DNA of 64,000 nt from Harmothoe impar (lineage: Eukaryota > Annelida > Polychaeta > Phyllodocida > Polynoidae). The notes under the pieces were generated by a model. The model saw nothing but the letters and a program-made list of their open reading frames with translations. It searched no databases and was not told the origin of the DNA. The position numbers were made by a program, and so were the translations under genes. Numbering within the stretch: the first letter of the stretch is position 1; each line of letters begins with the position of its first letter. The stretch is taken from NCBI GenBank assembly GCA_947462335.1, contig OX381704.1:48054942-48118941 (forward strand). The letters are read 5' to 3'. Shown piece after piece: positions 23,748-34,925 of the stretch.

Positions 23748-26193
23748 CTCTTCTCTACTCAAAGAGGAAGTTTATAACACCTGGATGAAAGGGGGCGGGG
23801 GGTTAGAATCATGTTTAGAGCCGTAGACGAATGTGGGAGGGGTTCAGCATTTTTGACCCATGGGGAATTAAGAAAAAAATACCTCCCAAATGTGGCTTAT
23901 CTTTCCTACCCCAAACGCCTGATTGATCCGATATGGTTAGAGAACCAGGCCCACTGCTCTATCCACCTCTGTGCCCACTGCCCTCCTGTCAGTGGAGTAA
24001 AGGGACCGAGCCATAGTCCTCATCATTCCCTTCATAAAAACTCATACCGGCAGGTTGCGGGGATTATTTCCGTCTGAGTACTAATTAGAATGGCATTAGA
24101 CTAGAAGTAATTGCATTTAAGATTTTAATTGGAATACTGATCACTGGTATTTGCATCGCAGGATAATGAAAGCCTATCACAAAACCCACTCAATGGCGTT
24201 GCTTTTTTAAAGAGCAGGTCGGGTATCAATTTTGTGCACGAACTCCTGTGGTTGTCTTAATCACAATTGTTCTCTATGCTACTCGTGAACGGAAATGAGC
24301 TTTAGCGCCATGCTCTAATGTACAATGAGTATTTTACTCTTAATAGAATATTCGAATAGGCTTTCGCCGACGCCACAAAATAACAGGTAGCCTAGAGCAG
24401 ATATCCAATGCCGCCAATATCACTTGTTGTGCTATTCCGCATGTAAATGCAGTTTAGTTAACCATACTTCTATGAATTTCCTAGTATTTGGCAGAGTAGA
24501 ATCACTCTGGTCAAACCTCCAAGGACACATCTCCAGTGATGCTGAATCGATGTGAGCCGACACTATTACACGTAATTATCCCTCATTGTCCGGGATAGTC
24601 TGGGAGCAATGTAGTAATTGCTTTGCTGCCTTTGTGCTCTATACAGAGTGACAGTCTGGGGTCGTCTCACAATCAGCGGCTACAATGTACAATTGGTGCT
24701 GTTATTGACCAGCAGTGATGGGGAGCTATGTGGGGAGGTGCAGGAGACCACCCATCTTCACATAGCGTTTCACCCTGGAGGAGGCAGCTTTATCCCACAC
24801 TGTGAGATGATGAGTGGGCCTCGATCACCACCACCAGTAGACTACATCTCTGACCTGTTGGCGGTGCTCACATGTGTTATATAGCATCTCAAAGGAATGA
24901 GCATGAGGAGGAGTTTGTCACCTAGGGTAATGGTGATCATCCCCTCCCCATTAGAACCTATTGGATTTGTATACGGTCAGCAGTGACGGGGTATTAGTAG
25001 CTGTCCTGTTCATTTCTAACAATGTTGCAAATGTTACCCAAGTACCAACATATCTACTAGTGTTCATGTATACGTATAATCGGATTCACTGTATGACATT
25101 GATCAACACGCATGACCAATAAGATACAGTGGATTATTTAGAACCAGTGGGTTTATATCATAGTTATGTGGTTATGTATACATTGATTGTGTTCTGTTAA
25201 GCTTAACAATCCAATGAGCTCCAATGGTCACGCCTTATATTAGCTATTCAGCAATTAGACAAGGTTAGATATCATTTCCCCTGTTTTTAATATCTACTAA
25301 TGAATGTCATTTTGAATGATGCAAGCTAAGCCCAGACCAGGATACAATATTGTATGGTGTGTTTATTTGTAATACTACATCCTTTATACTTGAAAAGTGA
25401 GTACCTGTGAACTATGACACCGTATTTATATACCCGAGGGTTGGTCAGGCCATCGTTGAGACTGAATAACATCCTGTGATTTATATAATAGAATATGTAT
25501 GTGCTAGAGCTTGCCTCTAGGCAATGGGTCCAAAATCAGCACTGCCAACCACTGAGAGATGTACCTTAGAAAGTCCTTCTAAGAAAGCAGAAACTTGTTC
25601 TGGGTGACATATCACGAGGTGGCAGCTTTCCCTTACTTCCTGCACAGACGAGCAGCTCTGAGCAACTCATTCTTTATGTTTGACCACTCTGCCACTTGTG
25701 TCATCTCTGCACCCGTCCCTCTACCTTCCTCCATCCGGTCCCTGCCTCTTCTCCCATCCCCAAGCTCGATCCTCATACCCTTTCCGAACCTACCGCTCTT
25801 GTCTTGAGCTCCCAATCGGGCTGCCTGTTGGCTGTTTAGTCGATAGGAATGATTTGTCCCCTGGCTGTGGAGGGCTGCCACCTCCCCCAGTGGGAGCGGT
25901 GTTTGGTGATTCATCACGCAGCCTTGTCTGCTAGGCCCTGTACAGGGAGTCTAGTCGGGGTTATACATCACCTGGAGGAGGCCTGCTACTGGAGGCGGCA
26001 CAGTACCATAGGGCAGACATTGCAGACCTCTGTAGGGCTTGTCGGACCGTGGGAAATACCACTGGTAGCTACAAAGACGGACATCAGCCGGTAATGCTGA
26101 TGGATGTGTACATGATGCTGGTCCAGTATGTTCAATATGGGCACTTATATAATAAAAACAGTGTGTGTCTTATACCAGTAATCGTCGGGTGTT
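23748..26193. other. Intergenic DNA
   Basis: No gene recognised. GAGCAGCTC occurs at 25650-25658. Short open frames at 23811-24077, 24618-24884 and 25595-26094 lack domains; those at 25.6-25.9 kb come from a C/T-rich stretch. Confidence 0.4.
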
Positions 26194-26235
26194 ATTGACC
26201 AGTTTCCCTTATTCATAAGGGATAAACTGGTCAAT
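26194..26235. repeat. 42-bp hairpin with about 18-bp stem
   Basis: ATTGACCAGTTTCCCTTA faces TAAGGGATAAACTGGTCAAT across a 4-base loop. Pairing is complete apart from a 2-base bulge (TA) on the right arm. It is a strong DNA or RNA hairpin. It could be a tiny foldback element or a structured RNA; no neighbour tells which. Confidence 0.85.
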
Positions 26236-28290
26236 TTACCTGCTATGTCCCATCGACTTTGTCTTGGCCGTACCCTCCATTCACTTAGCACTGGCCAGTG
26301 ATCAAGGGTCCAACTGTGCACATTGTCTATACCCAGACTTTCATTAGTCAGTCCTAGCCCTGTGTTGAGTGATATTTAGGTACATGTATTAGTCCTCCCC
26401 TTGAACCTGTATGCGGATAACCTGTCCCATTGACCGCAGTGTTGAAGGCCCAGCGCCCCTATATATAGAGCTGAGTACCTGTCCCGACTGCACTCTGACT
26501 GTTACTGGACGTGCAGTAAGATCTGCGGGTTCAAAGATCCCAGTTCCCTACCTGCAATAGCTATATGCTTAATTGCTTGTTGATAATTGCCTACTACTGC
26601 TTAGCCCACCTGTGACCGTGGGGCTGGAGTGTTTTTGTCACATCCGACCACCAGCCAGCTCTGTACTCTGATAGCTATTGTCTACAACCGCCACAACGAC
26701 AATAATAGCTATATTCCTGGAAACGGTTCTCCCACATACCCACTGCCCACTGGTCAACGACTTGGTGTATAACACCTCGTCTCGACCTGGTGGAGCAGTG
26801 GGTATATAGAAGAACCGTGTCCAGGTGTAGGCTATCTATATAACACATATCCACAGCAGTGAGCTGCGGCCACATGTATACGTTCACTTGCCTAATCATA
26901 ATAATATGATCCTTGCAATAAAAAGCATGATATTTTCATTTAAGATATTGAGAAACAAAAGAAAGATGACTGTGAGGAAAGGCTACAAGATATAGCGAAA
27001 AGACGAGTAGAAAGAAATAAGAGCTCATTTTGAATTGCCCACAGTACCAGATGTGAGTTGTTGTACCCAAGACCTTCTCCGTGTGCCACAGGAAGTGAGG
27101 CTGTCTGACGCGTGCGCAGAATGACGTTTCCCTGTCACTTCAAAGTGGAGCAAAATTAAAAATTAACATCCGGGGCCTCAGGACCTGGCGGGGGAAGTCG
27201 GGATGGTGGCAGGGCGGTGCCCTGGGGACGTGGCACAGTATAACGATAAAACGGGATGCAACTTGTTCTCTTGGTCACATATATACTGACACAGGCAGCT
27301 TCTCGTGAGATGTTGAATTGGTTCTGTTCTTGGGGGCGTAGCTTGTTCTTGGTATATCTGTGTGTGTTAGGAACCATATCAAGTTGTCTGCATACAGTCA
27401 GGTAATCTGCATTGAAGGAGAGAAGGGTTGTGGGGGGGGGGGGGAGGCTAAATGTGGCTTCACTGTTGAGTCAGTCCTGTATTTCTAACATAACATCTGA
27501 CATTAAAACGTGTATAGTACACAGATTGTTGGAGTTTAAAAATATCCCAGTATATTAATGAGGAACACAATCTAGACATTATGTGGTTAAAATCCATTAC
27601 ATAGTTCTTAAGTTAAGAAATAAAGGTTTTAGTCATATGATTAAAGCTTACGTAGGAATTTGATGGAGCTGAGTCAAATTATTTCATTTCTAGTACATTT
27701 GCCTGGTTTTCGCGCTTGAAAGCCAATAATAATCCATCCAATTGGATAGTCATGCAGAGCCCATTACCATCAAGTGTGGCTAAATATGGCAATTATTGAC
27801 ACATTACAGCACGCACTTAATGAGTCCTGGGACATTGTGGTCCATTATAAACAACCAGAGCCACATAATCTCACACATTCAAACCCTAACAACAGCTACA
27901 CTATAATCATATGTTGACCACGATGTACCCAGGGCTGTGCAACTTATCCCATTTTTTATTTTGCTCCATTTTTTTCTGTAAAAAATATGATTTAAATCCT
28001 TTCTCTATGTTTGATGTACTTTGATGCCATTTTTTTTTTTGAACAAATTTAAACTTTATTGACCAGATTTGAGGTAGTTTTACAATGTATGACATACATG
28101 TGTACTGTCTCCAACGAAGTATAATATAAGTGGTTATTTAATAAACAGTAAACCAGACATGTATTGTGTATGATCGTATGAATTTCGGCCAACAAGTTAG
28201 TGTAATACACCGTCAGGAACCTGTTTAGGTGGTGCATACACAAGAGAGCGATATAATAACATTTATATAGATAACAATTGGCAATCTCCT
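26236..28290. other. Intergenic DNA
   Basis: No gene recognised. A patch with GGAAGTG, GACGCGTGCGCAGA and TGACG at 27088-27125 has promoter-like content, but no transcript can be followed from it. G run at 27430-27443. Confidence 0.4.
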
Positions 28291-28411
28291 GGATTAAGTC
28301 GCTATTCAGAGGGCCAGAATGATTAAGTCGCTATGGCCAGACAGCTAAGTATGGAAATATACAGGTTGGGAAGAAAATATGACATGTGCAGGAGGAAAAC
28401 GGAGGGGGCTG

Positions 28412-28561
28412 GCATAGCGACCTAATCCGTTTGAGGTGCCCTATAGCGACCTAATCCGTTTGAGGTGCCCTATAGCGACCTAATCCGTTTAGGGGCGCCT
28501 AATAGCGACCTAATCCGTCTAGGGGTGCCTAATACCAGCCTAATCCGTTGGGGATGTCCAA
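28412..28561 (-). repeat. 29-30 bp array, five units
   Basis: Units start with ATAGCGACCTAATCCGTTT at 28414, 28443, 28472 and 28502, with a degraded fifth at 28532. The tail of each unit (GAGGTGCCCT, AGGGGCGCCT, AGGGGTGCCT, GGGATGTCCA) drifts steadily from left to right while the core changes only in the last unit. Confidence 0.9.
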
Positions 28562-28590
28562 TAGGGGGAGGGAGTGGATGGGTATAGAAT

Positions 28591-29000
28591 GAATGGGTGT
28601 CTTTTACTGAATAAGGGTCTGTCTCCCTCCATTGGCTAACACACTCACCCTCCTCCCTCCCACTGAATGGTTGTCTTTTACTGAATAACGGTCTCCCTCT
28701 TTCCATTAGCTAATACACTCACCCTCCTCCCTCCTACTGAATGGTTGTCTTTTACTGAATAAGGGTCTCCCTCTCTCCATTAGCTAACACACTCACCCTC
28801 CTCCCTACCACTGAATGAGACCCTTATTCAGTAAAAGACAACCATTCAGTGGGAGGGAGGAAGGTGAGTGTGTTAGCCAAAGGAGGGAAACAGACCCTTA
28901 TTCAGAAAAAGATAACCATTCAGTAGGAGGGAGGAGGGAAGTATGTTAGCCAATGAAGGGAGTGAGACCCTTATTCAGTAAAAGACACCCATTCGGTCCT
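28591..29000. repeat. Inverted array of 73-74 bp units
   Basis: Three units beginning GAATGGTTGTCTTTTACTGA (28591, 28665, 28739) are followed, from about 28811, by about two and a half units in the opposite orientation (ATTCAGTAAAAGACAACCAT and relatives near 28828, 28901 and 28975). The whole is a large palindrome able to fold back on itself. The same 73-bp unit reappears four more times at 29581-29865, in the second orientation. Confidence 0.85.
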
Positions 29001-29092
29001 GGTACTCTCCCCCCTCCCCACTCCTATTGAATGGTTTTCTGGTGCCCAATAGCGACCTAATCCATTGTGGGTGTCCAATAGCGACATATTTT

Positions 29093-29576
29093 ATGAATAA
29101 GGCTGCGCCACATATCTTCTATTTCCCCCCAAAAAGTCCAAGCCCCCTTTTTTTATATATAGGCCCCTTCAAAGAAACCCTCTTTCCCGGGAAACTTCCC
29201 CTTGTAGTACCTAGTTTTACTTGAAAACAATTACAATTTTCTATATATATATACTCCTGCTTTAGGTCGCTCCAGTTTAAGTCGCTATTTCAAAGTCTAT
29301 CTCATAGAATAGAAGCTAATATAAAATTGTATTACATGCATTTTGGGAGTTTCTGGGGGTGTTTGGCCTTTGGATATATACTCCTGCTTTAGGTCGCTCC
29401 AGTTTAAGTCGCTATGTTATAGTCTACCCTGTCCCATAGAAGCTTAAAAAAAGGAGGAAATAAATTTGGGGTGCTCTGGGGGTGTTGGCCTCGGTACATG
29501 TACTCCTGCTATAGGTTGCCCCAGTTTAAGTCACTATTTCATATTCAAACATCTAGAATACAAGGTAAAACAGTAT
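29093..29576 (+). repeat. 480-bp segment, first copy
   Basis: It starts ATGAATAAGGCTGCGCCAC, passes through AGGCCCCTTCAAAGAAACCC and CTCTTTCCCGGGAAACTTCC, contains three TACTCCTGCTTTAGGTCGCT modules (about 29252, 29378, 29500) and ends ACAAGGTAAAACAGTAT. The same order recurs at 30335-30815. Confidence 0.85.
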
Positions 29577-29580
29577 TGAA

Positions 29581-29865
29581 GTGTGTTAGCTAATGCTGGG
29601 AGGGATACCCTTATTCAGTAAAAGACAACCATTCAGTAGGAGGGAGGAGGGAAGTGTGTTAGCTAATGCTGGGAGGGATACCCTTATTCAGTAAAAGACA
29701 ACCATTCAGTAGGAGGGAGGAGGGAGGTGTGTTAGCTAATGCAGGGAGGGATACCCTTATTCAATAAAAGACAACCATTCAGTAGGAGGGAGGAGGGAAG
29801 TGTGTTAATTAATGTAGGGAGGGAGACCCTTATTTAATAAAAGACAACCATTCAGTCTTTAGGTC
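29581..29865 (-). repeat. Four 71-75 bp units
   Basis: Units begin GTGTGTTAGCTAATGCTGGG at 29581, 29656 and 29729, with a fourth (GTGTGTTAATTAATGTAGGG) near 29800. Each contains CCCTTATTCAGTAAAAGACA (or a close variant) and CCATTCAGTAGGAGGGAGG. They match the right-hand half of the inverted array at 28591-29000. Confidence 0.9.
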
Positions 29866-29925
29866 CTCCCCTTCCCTCCCACTGGTAATGAATGGTTTTC
29901 TATCACTTAATAAATCCAATGATAC

Positions 29926-30240
29926 CATATAGCGACTTAATCCCTCTAGCCTTTAATAGAAATGCAATGATGGCCATATAGCGACTTAATCCTTCTAGAC
30001 TACAAAATTGAAGGGGATACACTCCCATAGCGACTTAATCCTTCTAGCCTTTAATAGAAATCAAATGATGGCCATATAGCGACTTAATCCTTCTAGGCTC
30101 CAAATTTGAATGCAACACACTTCCCATAGCGACTTAATCCTTCTAGACTACAAAATTGAGTGGGATACACTTCCCATAGCGACTTAATCCTTCTAGCCTA
30201 CAAGAAATGAATAACATACATTTCTATAGCGACTTAATCC
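29926..30240 (-). repeat. About 50-bp array, seven units
   Basis: ATAGCGACTTAATCC occurs at 29929, 29978, 30027, 30075, 30126, 30176 and 30226, each time followed by CTTCTA or CTCTA. Units alternate between two spacer types, one with CCTTTAATAGAAAT and GATGGCC, the other with CTACAAAATTGA and ACACTTCC. The regular geometry looks CRISPR-like but the spacers are homologous to each other. Confidence 0.9.
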
Positions 30241-30334
30241 TTCTACAGCCTACAAATAAATAGGAAAACTTCCCATACAGTTTAAAAGAGTCAAATGATT
30301 GCAACATAGCGACCTAAACCTACAGACATTTTCT

Positions 30335-30815
30335 ATGAATAAGGCTGCGCCACCTACCATTTATTTCCCCCAAAAATCCAAGCCCCAATTTTTTTAGATA
30401 GGCCCCTTCAAAGAAACCCTCTTTCCCGGGGAAACTTCCCCTTATAATGAATAATTTAGCTTGATAAAAATTACAACTTTTCCTTATATATACTCCTGCT
30501 TTAGGTCGCTCCAGTTTAAGTCGCTATATCAAAATCTATCCCACAGCATAGAAGCTCATATCAAATTGTGTTACATTCGTTTTGTTTTTTGTATAATATG
30601 GGAGGTGTTTAGCCCTTTATATATACTCCTGCTTTAGGTCGCTCCAGTTTAAGTCGCTGTGCTATATTCTATCCTGTCCCATAGAAGGTATAAAAAGTAG
30701 AAACTTAATTTGGGGTGCTCTGGGGGGCCCTGGTATATATACTCCTGCTATAGGTCGCTCCAGTTTAAGTCGCTATTTCATATTTGATCCTCTAGAATAC
30801 AAGGTAAAACAGTAT
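30335..30815 (+). repeat. 480-bp segment, second copy
   Basis: This is the partner of 29093-29576 at an offset of about 1.24 kb, with the same three TACTCCTGCTTTAGGTCGCT modules (30490, 30624, 30740) and the same end. Arrays of other periods lie between the copies, so the region contains a higher-order duplication. Confidence 0.85.
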
Positions 30816-31008
30816 GGGACAAGCAGGCCCAAAGTTTTAAGTCGCTGAGGTGGAGCTGAAGGTTTAAGTCGCTGAAGTGGAGCTGAATTTTTAAGTCGCT
30901 ACTGCCAGCCTGAAGGTTTAAGTCGCTACTTGTTTGAAAAAGAGTTTCCTCTTGTTTTATCATGAATCCCATTTTCTATGTTTTGTATATAGCGACTTAA
31001 ACGTAGAT

Positions 31009-31046
31009 ATGGCCCACATTTGACCTAACAATTCTGTCAAATGTGC
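31009..31046. repeat. 10-bp stem hairpin at the array's right edge
   Basis: CACATTTGAC and GTCAAATGTG are exact inverted partners with an 11-base loop, just right of the last TTAAGTCGCT motif. Helitrons end in such hairpins, but the CTAG-type terminus expected after one is not present. Confidence 0.5.
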
Positions 31047-31341
31047 CATATGCGTCTTCTGCTGATGACATGCTAAAATGTGCATACAGGTCTGGGGTTT
31101 TGATGCCATACCTCTCCCTTTTCTATGCTTGTCCCCCCCCCCCCCCCGCCCTTCTTGTCCTTTAACACCTGTTCCATCTCACCTTTCCATGCGTGTCCCT
31201 AAGGCTATACTCTATTTCATTGTTGCCATGCTTGTCACTAACTATGTGCTTTCTCCTTTAACAGGTAAGTGTCCAGTCACCTGGCGGGAGGATGATACGG
31301 TTCATATTGGTGCTATATCAGGTAGGAGGAATATAGATTCC
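31047..31341. other. Intergenic spacer
   Basis: No gene recognised; a C run of about 15 sits at 31133-31147. Confidence 0.45.
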
Positions 31342-31745
31342 GTTGGCGGATCCAGGGGGGGGGACGGGCCTTGCCCCCCTTCCCCCCCACCCCCCCACCC
31401 CCCCCCCCCCCCCCCCCCACCCCCCACAAAAAAAAGAGGGGGGGAGAGGAGGAGGAGGAAGAAGAGAAAAGAAAAGAGAAGAAAAGAGGGAAAGAGATGA
31501 AGAGTTTGTAGAGTATGATCCATAGGGCCTGACTGAGGACCCCTGGTTTGGATGGGGGCGGGGAGGGGGCTGAGTCTTAAAATGTTGTGTCTTAAAATGT
31601 GTGACAATGCACAATTTTAAGTCTAGATCAATAAAAACCCCTTGTATAGCTGACGCGCTTCGCCCGCGGGAAACACATAGTCACTCCAAGTTGGCCAGGT
31701 TTGGCCCCCCCCCCCCCCCGCCTCTAGACAATCCTGGATCCGCAA
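31342..31745. mobile_element. Putative element with GCGGATCCAGG ends
   Basis: GTTGGCGGATCCAGGGGG on the left pairs with GTTGCGGATCCAGGATT read from the right end on the other strand. GGATCCGC-type ends with adjoining G runs recur in invertebrate repeats as I recall, but no target duplication is clear here. The interior has a C-rich block (31374-31425), then an uninterrupted 70-base purine run (31428-31497). Open frames on both strands here (up to 140 codons) are poly-P, poly-G and K/R-rich readings. Confidence 0.45.
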
Positions 31746-33442
31746 CTGATTAGATCCTATTATATGTTGTCATAGATAACTGAGACACTCATAAGGGGCC
31801 TTGACGGATACTTTCCATAAAAAGATAACTTTGTAACGATTATCCATTTCCATTCTCCGGCGATGGTGGTGGTTGGGGCGGGGGGGGGGGGGGGATAACA
31901 GGTGTCTAGAACGAATCTCAGATTATGTGAGTAGTATATGGAAACATGGACGGCCGGGCTTTGTAAAAATGTCATTAGTTAACTGTCATCTGAATATACA
32001 CACCCATAACATGCAGTGGGAGTGCACATGTTTCATATTCAAGGATCCACTCTGTATTATTAATAACTGTGGGATAACTTGAGACAGGCGTGCGTCATGT
32101 ATTTAAAAGACAGTGTCATATGTCGATGTCGATGAAGCGTCGGATGCTAACACGAGACCGACGAATCTGAACCTTTTTCTTTTTCAAGTAGTAACACTTT
32201 TTGGTGTATAGGACAGTATCATGTACACGTGATTCCATTGGCCCACATGATGTTTATGCAAAACATAATATGTTCCTATACATAATTAGCGCCTAGGATG
32301 TTCAAATAGTTATTTTCTACCTGCGAAATAGATACCAAACAACATTGCATTGAATAGGTAATATATATACTAGTCATTGACTGGGTTCATTAAAACGATT
32401 GATACAGATAGGCCAAGGGTGGTAAGCAATACATAGTCTGGATGTCACCCTTTAGATACAATGCTCTTTAACACTGTTTAAAACCCCAGCCTATATACCC
32501 ACATCCCCTGTACACCCGTTATGCCGACCTTGGGCTCCTAGAAAGGGGCGATATTAGGAGGATTTGTCCTAATGGACCAGCAGTAACCCAGGGTGGACTG
32601 TTGGGTGAGGCTCACACCTCTAGGTGGGTTACCTTTAGTGAGCCGTGAGGGGGCCTTAATGAGGGATCCGTGTAGGGTAGTGAAGCATGGGTTAAAGCAG
32701 CCTGAAGAGGCGTACTGCAGGAGGAGGGGTAAAGTGATACAAAGTGGGGTGCTACAGTGTACTGGAGGAAGTGTTAGTATGTATAGGTCTATTGGGGCGG
32801 GTATTAGAAGGGCAAGGTTTAGTCTAGTTAACCGATATAATATGATTCACGTAAATCATTTAAACAACAACGGACTCTGTTCCTATCATTTTACCATCTT
32901 TAGAATAATTGAATTTATTGTAGATTTATCAATCTGAATGGCTGTGAATGTCACACCTGTATTTTGAACAAGTTTCTATTTTGAAAATCATTCAAGAAAT
33001 AAATGCGCATTGCAAATTGTAAACAATTCTCCGATAAAAGACGTTATGAAAGCGACATGATCAGTAGCAGTTACATGGGAAACTACAACAACCGTTTCTG
33101 TTTGTGAAGGGCCAGGTAATCCATTATGTACGCGGCGTGTTGTAGTTAATGCACATTTGTATTATAATAGGCATGTAGTTCTAGAGTTGATTTATATATT
33201 ATGTGGGCATGTTTAGTGCCTGAGTGGGTATGACACATTCGGATCTACCAGTATCAAAATTATAACATAGCGTGTTCTTTGTTAAAGCGGCCATGAGTTG
33301 TAAAAAGGATACATGTATTTGACCTGCTAAAGGCGTGCTAAAGATCAATTGACAGATCACCGAGCCTCTATTAGTATGACAGAATTGGTGTCATCGGTGC
33401 GTGCTACGGTGCTTTAAAATGATGGCATTATTGCTGCCACTT
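31746..33442. other. Intergenic DNA
   Basis: No gene recognised. G run at 31878-31894. A 114-codon frame at 32593-32937 has no domain I recognise. Confidence 0.4.
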
Positions 33443-33699
33443 AGCCCTTTAAGGGTCGCATAGCGCTTTAATGTCCTTTGTCGTAGCCCTTTTAAGGGTC
33501 GCATAGCGCTGTAATGTCCTTTGTCGTAGCTCTTTTAAGGGTCGCATAGCGCTTTAATGTCCTTTGTCGTAGCCATTTTAAGGGTCGCATAGCGCTTTAA
33601 TGTCCTTTGTCGTAGCCCTTTTAAGGGTCGCATAGCGCTTTAATGTCCTTTGTCGTAGCCCTTTTAAGGGTCGCATAGCGCTTTAATGTCCTTTGTCGT
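33443..33699 (+). repeat. 43-bp satellite derived from a transposon end, six copies
   Basis: Units start at 33443, 33485, 33528, 33571, 33614 and 33657 with AGCCCTTTTAAGGGTCGCAT, then AGCGCTTTAATG and TCCTTTGTCGT. The first part is the left terminus of the palindromic foldback family, so the array is that terminus amplified in tandem. Units differ at only a few bases. Confidence 0.9.
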
Positions 33700-33830
33700 T
33701 CTGGCGAGTCCCATAGGGTTCACATGGTACATACATGTAGCACTAGCGAGTTACTCGCCATGAATGGCTGCATAATGCATGATGACGATCAAGGAGATAA
33801 ATACATTAAAGCACTATATGGGCCTTAAAT
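33700..33830. mobile_element. Palindromic foldback family, copy 5 body
   Basis: It continues directly from the 43-bp array with CTGGCGAGT, GTTACTCGCCATGAATGGCT, GCATGATGACGATCAAGG and the right end CATTAAAGCACTATATGGGC plus CTTAAATG. Together with the array it is one family copy whose left end has expanded. Confidence 0.7.
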
Positions 33831-34925
33831 GATTAGATTGGTATCGATGTTCATGTTTGACAGATGAGGCTATCATTACACAATAGCCTAACGACGGGAG
33901 ATCTGCTTTGTATCCGGTGGGATACGTGTTAGATATCTAGCTCACACATTGTGAATGTAGTTTATAATCCATGCAGCAGTTATGTGACCATGTAACAAAT
34001 GTTGAGTTGGGGGTACACTTTAGCCATCCCTCATTTAATCAGAGGAATGGATTGATTGAGAATAGAATCCCAAACGGCTGAGAATTACCGTGCCGATCGA
34101 ATCAGACAGCTGAGCAAATTTTGAAAACACAGCATTGGACTAGATTGGATAACAGGAATACATGATTGTGCAGATTCGAAATAAAGTCTCTGTTAGAAAC
34201 GAGCTGAAACAGAAGAAGGCAACCCACATGAAAGCAGGAAATGTGCGCACTGCTAGAAACAAGCTGTTGCCGGCCCATATGTTTAGAATAAACCAGTGTT
34301 AACCCTATAGGATCTTTTTCTGTGGCTAAAGCTAAATAGTGCATAAAATTATACTGTCAGGTATAGTGGGGTGTGCAGGGACGGGGGGGGGGGTCCTCCT
34401 AGTGGCAGTGGTCATATGGTGTTCAGTCATTGTAAGATGGCAGGGGGGTGAGCAGTGTACCAGTGTCAGGTGTAGTGGTGTGTGCAGCAAGGTGCAGCAG
34501 GGGGGGGTCTCAAGTAGTGGCACTGGTTGTAGTATTCAGGAGCCTAAGCCGGGATCCGATTGATCTGCAAAGGGCGATGCTCTCTGCGGGCAGACCTGAG
34601 AATCGATCAGTCCCAAGGCGACCATATGCCTCCAGGGTGTGGCAAGGGAAGGGTTAAAGTGTGCCTGGCAAGATATATGTACAGCACATAATATACACAC
34701 AGGAAGCTTCTATCTACTAGGGAATGCCTCTTTAACATTGAGGCAGTTATTGTATAGCCTACATATATAATGTGTCTGTCATTGTCACGAGACTGCATTC
34801 TTCCTTCTATGTTGTCCATGTTCATAACGACATGTGCCATCCCTCGGACCTTTTCCACTGCAGTTGTCATGGCTTCATTTTGCCTAGTTGTCCCATGTCA
34901 GTAGGTTATTCCTCGCTTACCTCAG
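33831..34925. other. Intergenic DNA
   Basis: No gene recognised. Around 34365-34520 a short sequence is loosely duplicated (CAGGTATAGTGGGGTGTGCA and CAGGTGTAGTGGTGTGTGCA, each followed by G runs). Confidence 0.4.

Larger units (their letters stand above)
28291..31003. repeat. Composite array of the TTAAGTCGCTAT motif
   Basis: A short core, TTAAGTCGCTAT or its TTAGGTCGCTAT variant, appears about 30 times on both strands over 2.7 kb. It sits in at least five different repeat formats: two isolated plus copies at 28291 and 28321; a 29-30 bp array at 28412-28561; paired copies every 121-126 bp at 29252-29536 and again at 30490-30776; a roughly 50-bp array at 29929-30240; and four plus copies about 27 bp apart at 30837-30927, with a final minus copy near 30990. 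The spacer sequence differs between formats while the core is kept. No coding sequence is visible; the 64-codon minus frame at 30778-30972 is a reading of the repeats. It could be a large non-autonomous transposon with reiterated transposase sites, or a binding-site cluster. I could not find clean terminal inverted repeats. Confidence 0.85.

Noticed and set aside
23940..24030. tRNA-like sequence on the minus strand
   Set aside because: GGATAGAGCAGTGGG resembles an A-box region, but the B-box candidate is too close for a tRNA.
28412..30240. CRISPR array (short repeats with about 35-base spacers)
   Set aside because: Spacers are homologous to each other, several periods coexist, both orientations occur, and the DNA looks animal.
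30778..30972. Small minus-strand protein with SDLNLQ repeats
   Set aside because: It is the translation of four TTAAGTCGCT repeats.
28291..31046. Helitron
   Set aside because: A hairpin lies at the right edge but the expected TC start, CTRR end and AT target are not seen.
31078..31614. Proline-rich and glycine-rich open frames on both strands
   Set aside because: Translation of the C-rich and purine tracts; low complexity on both strands.
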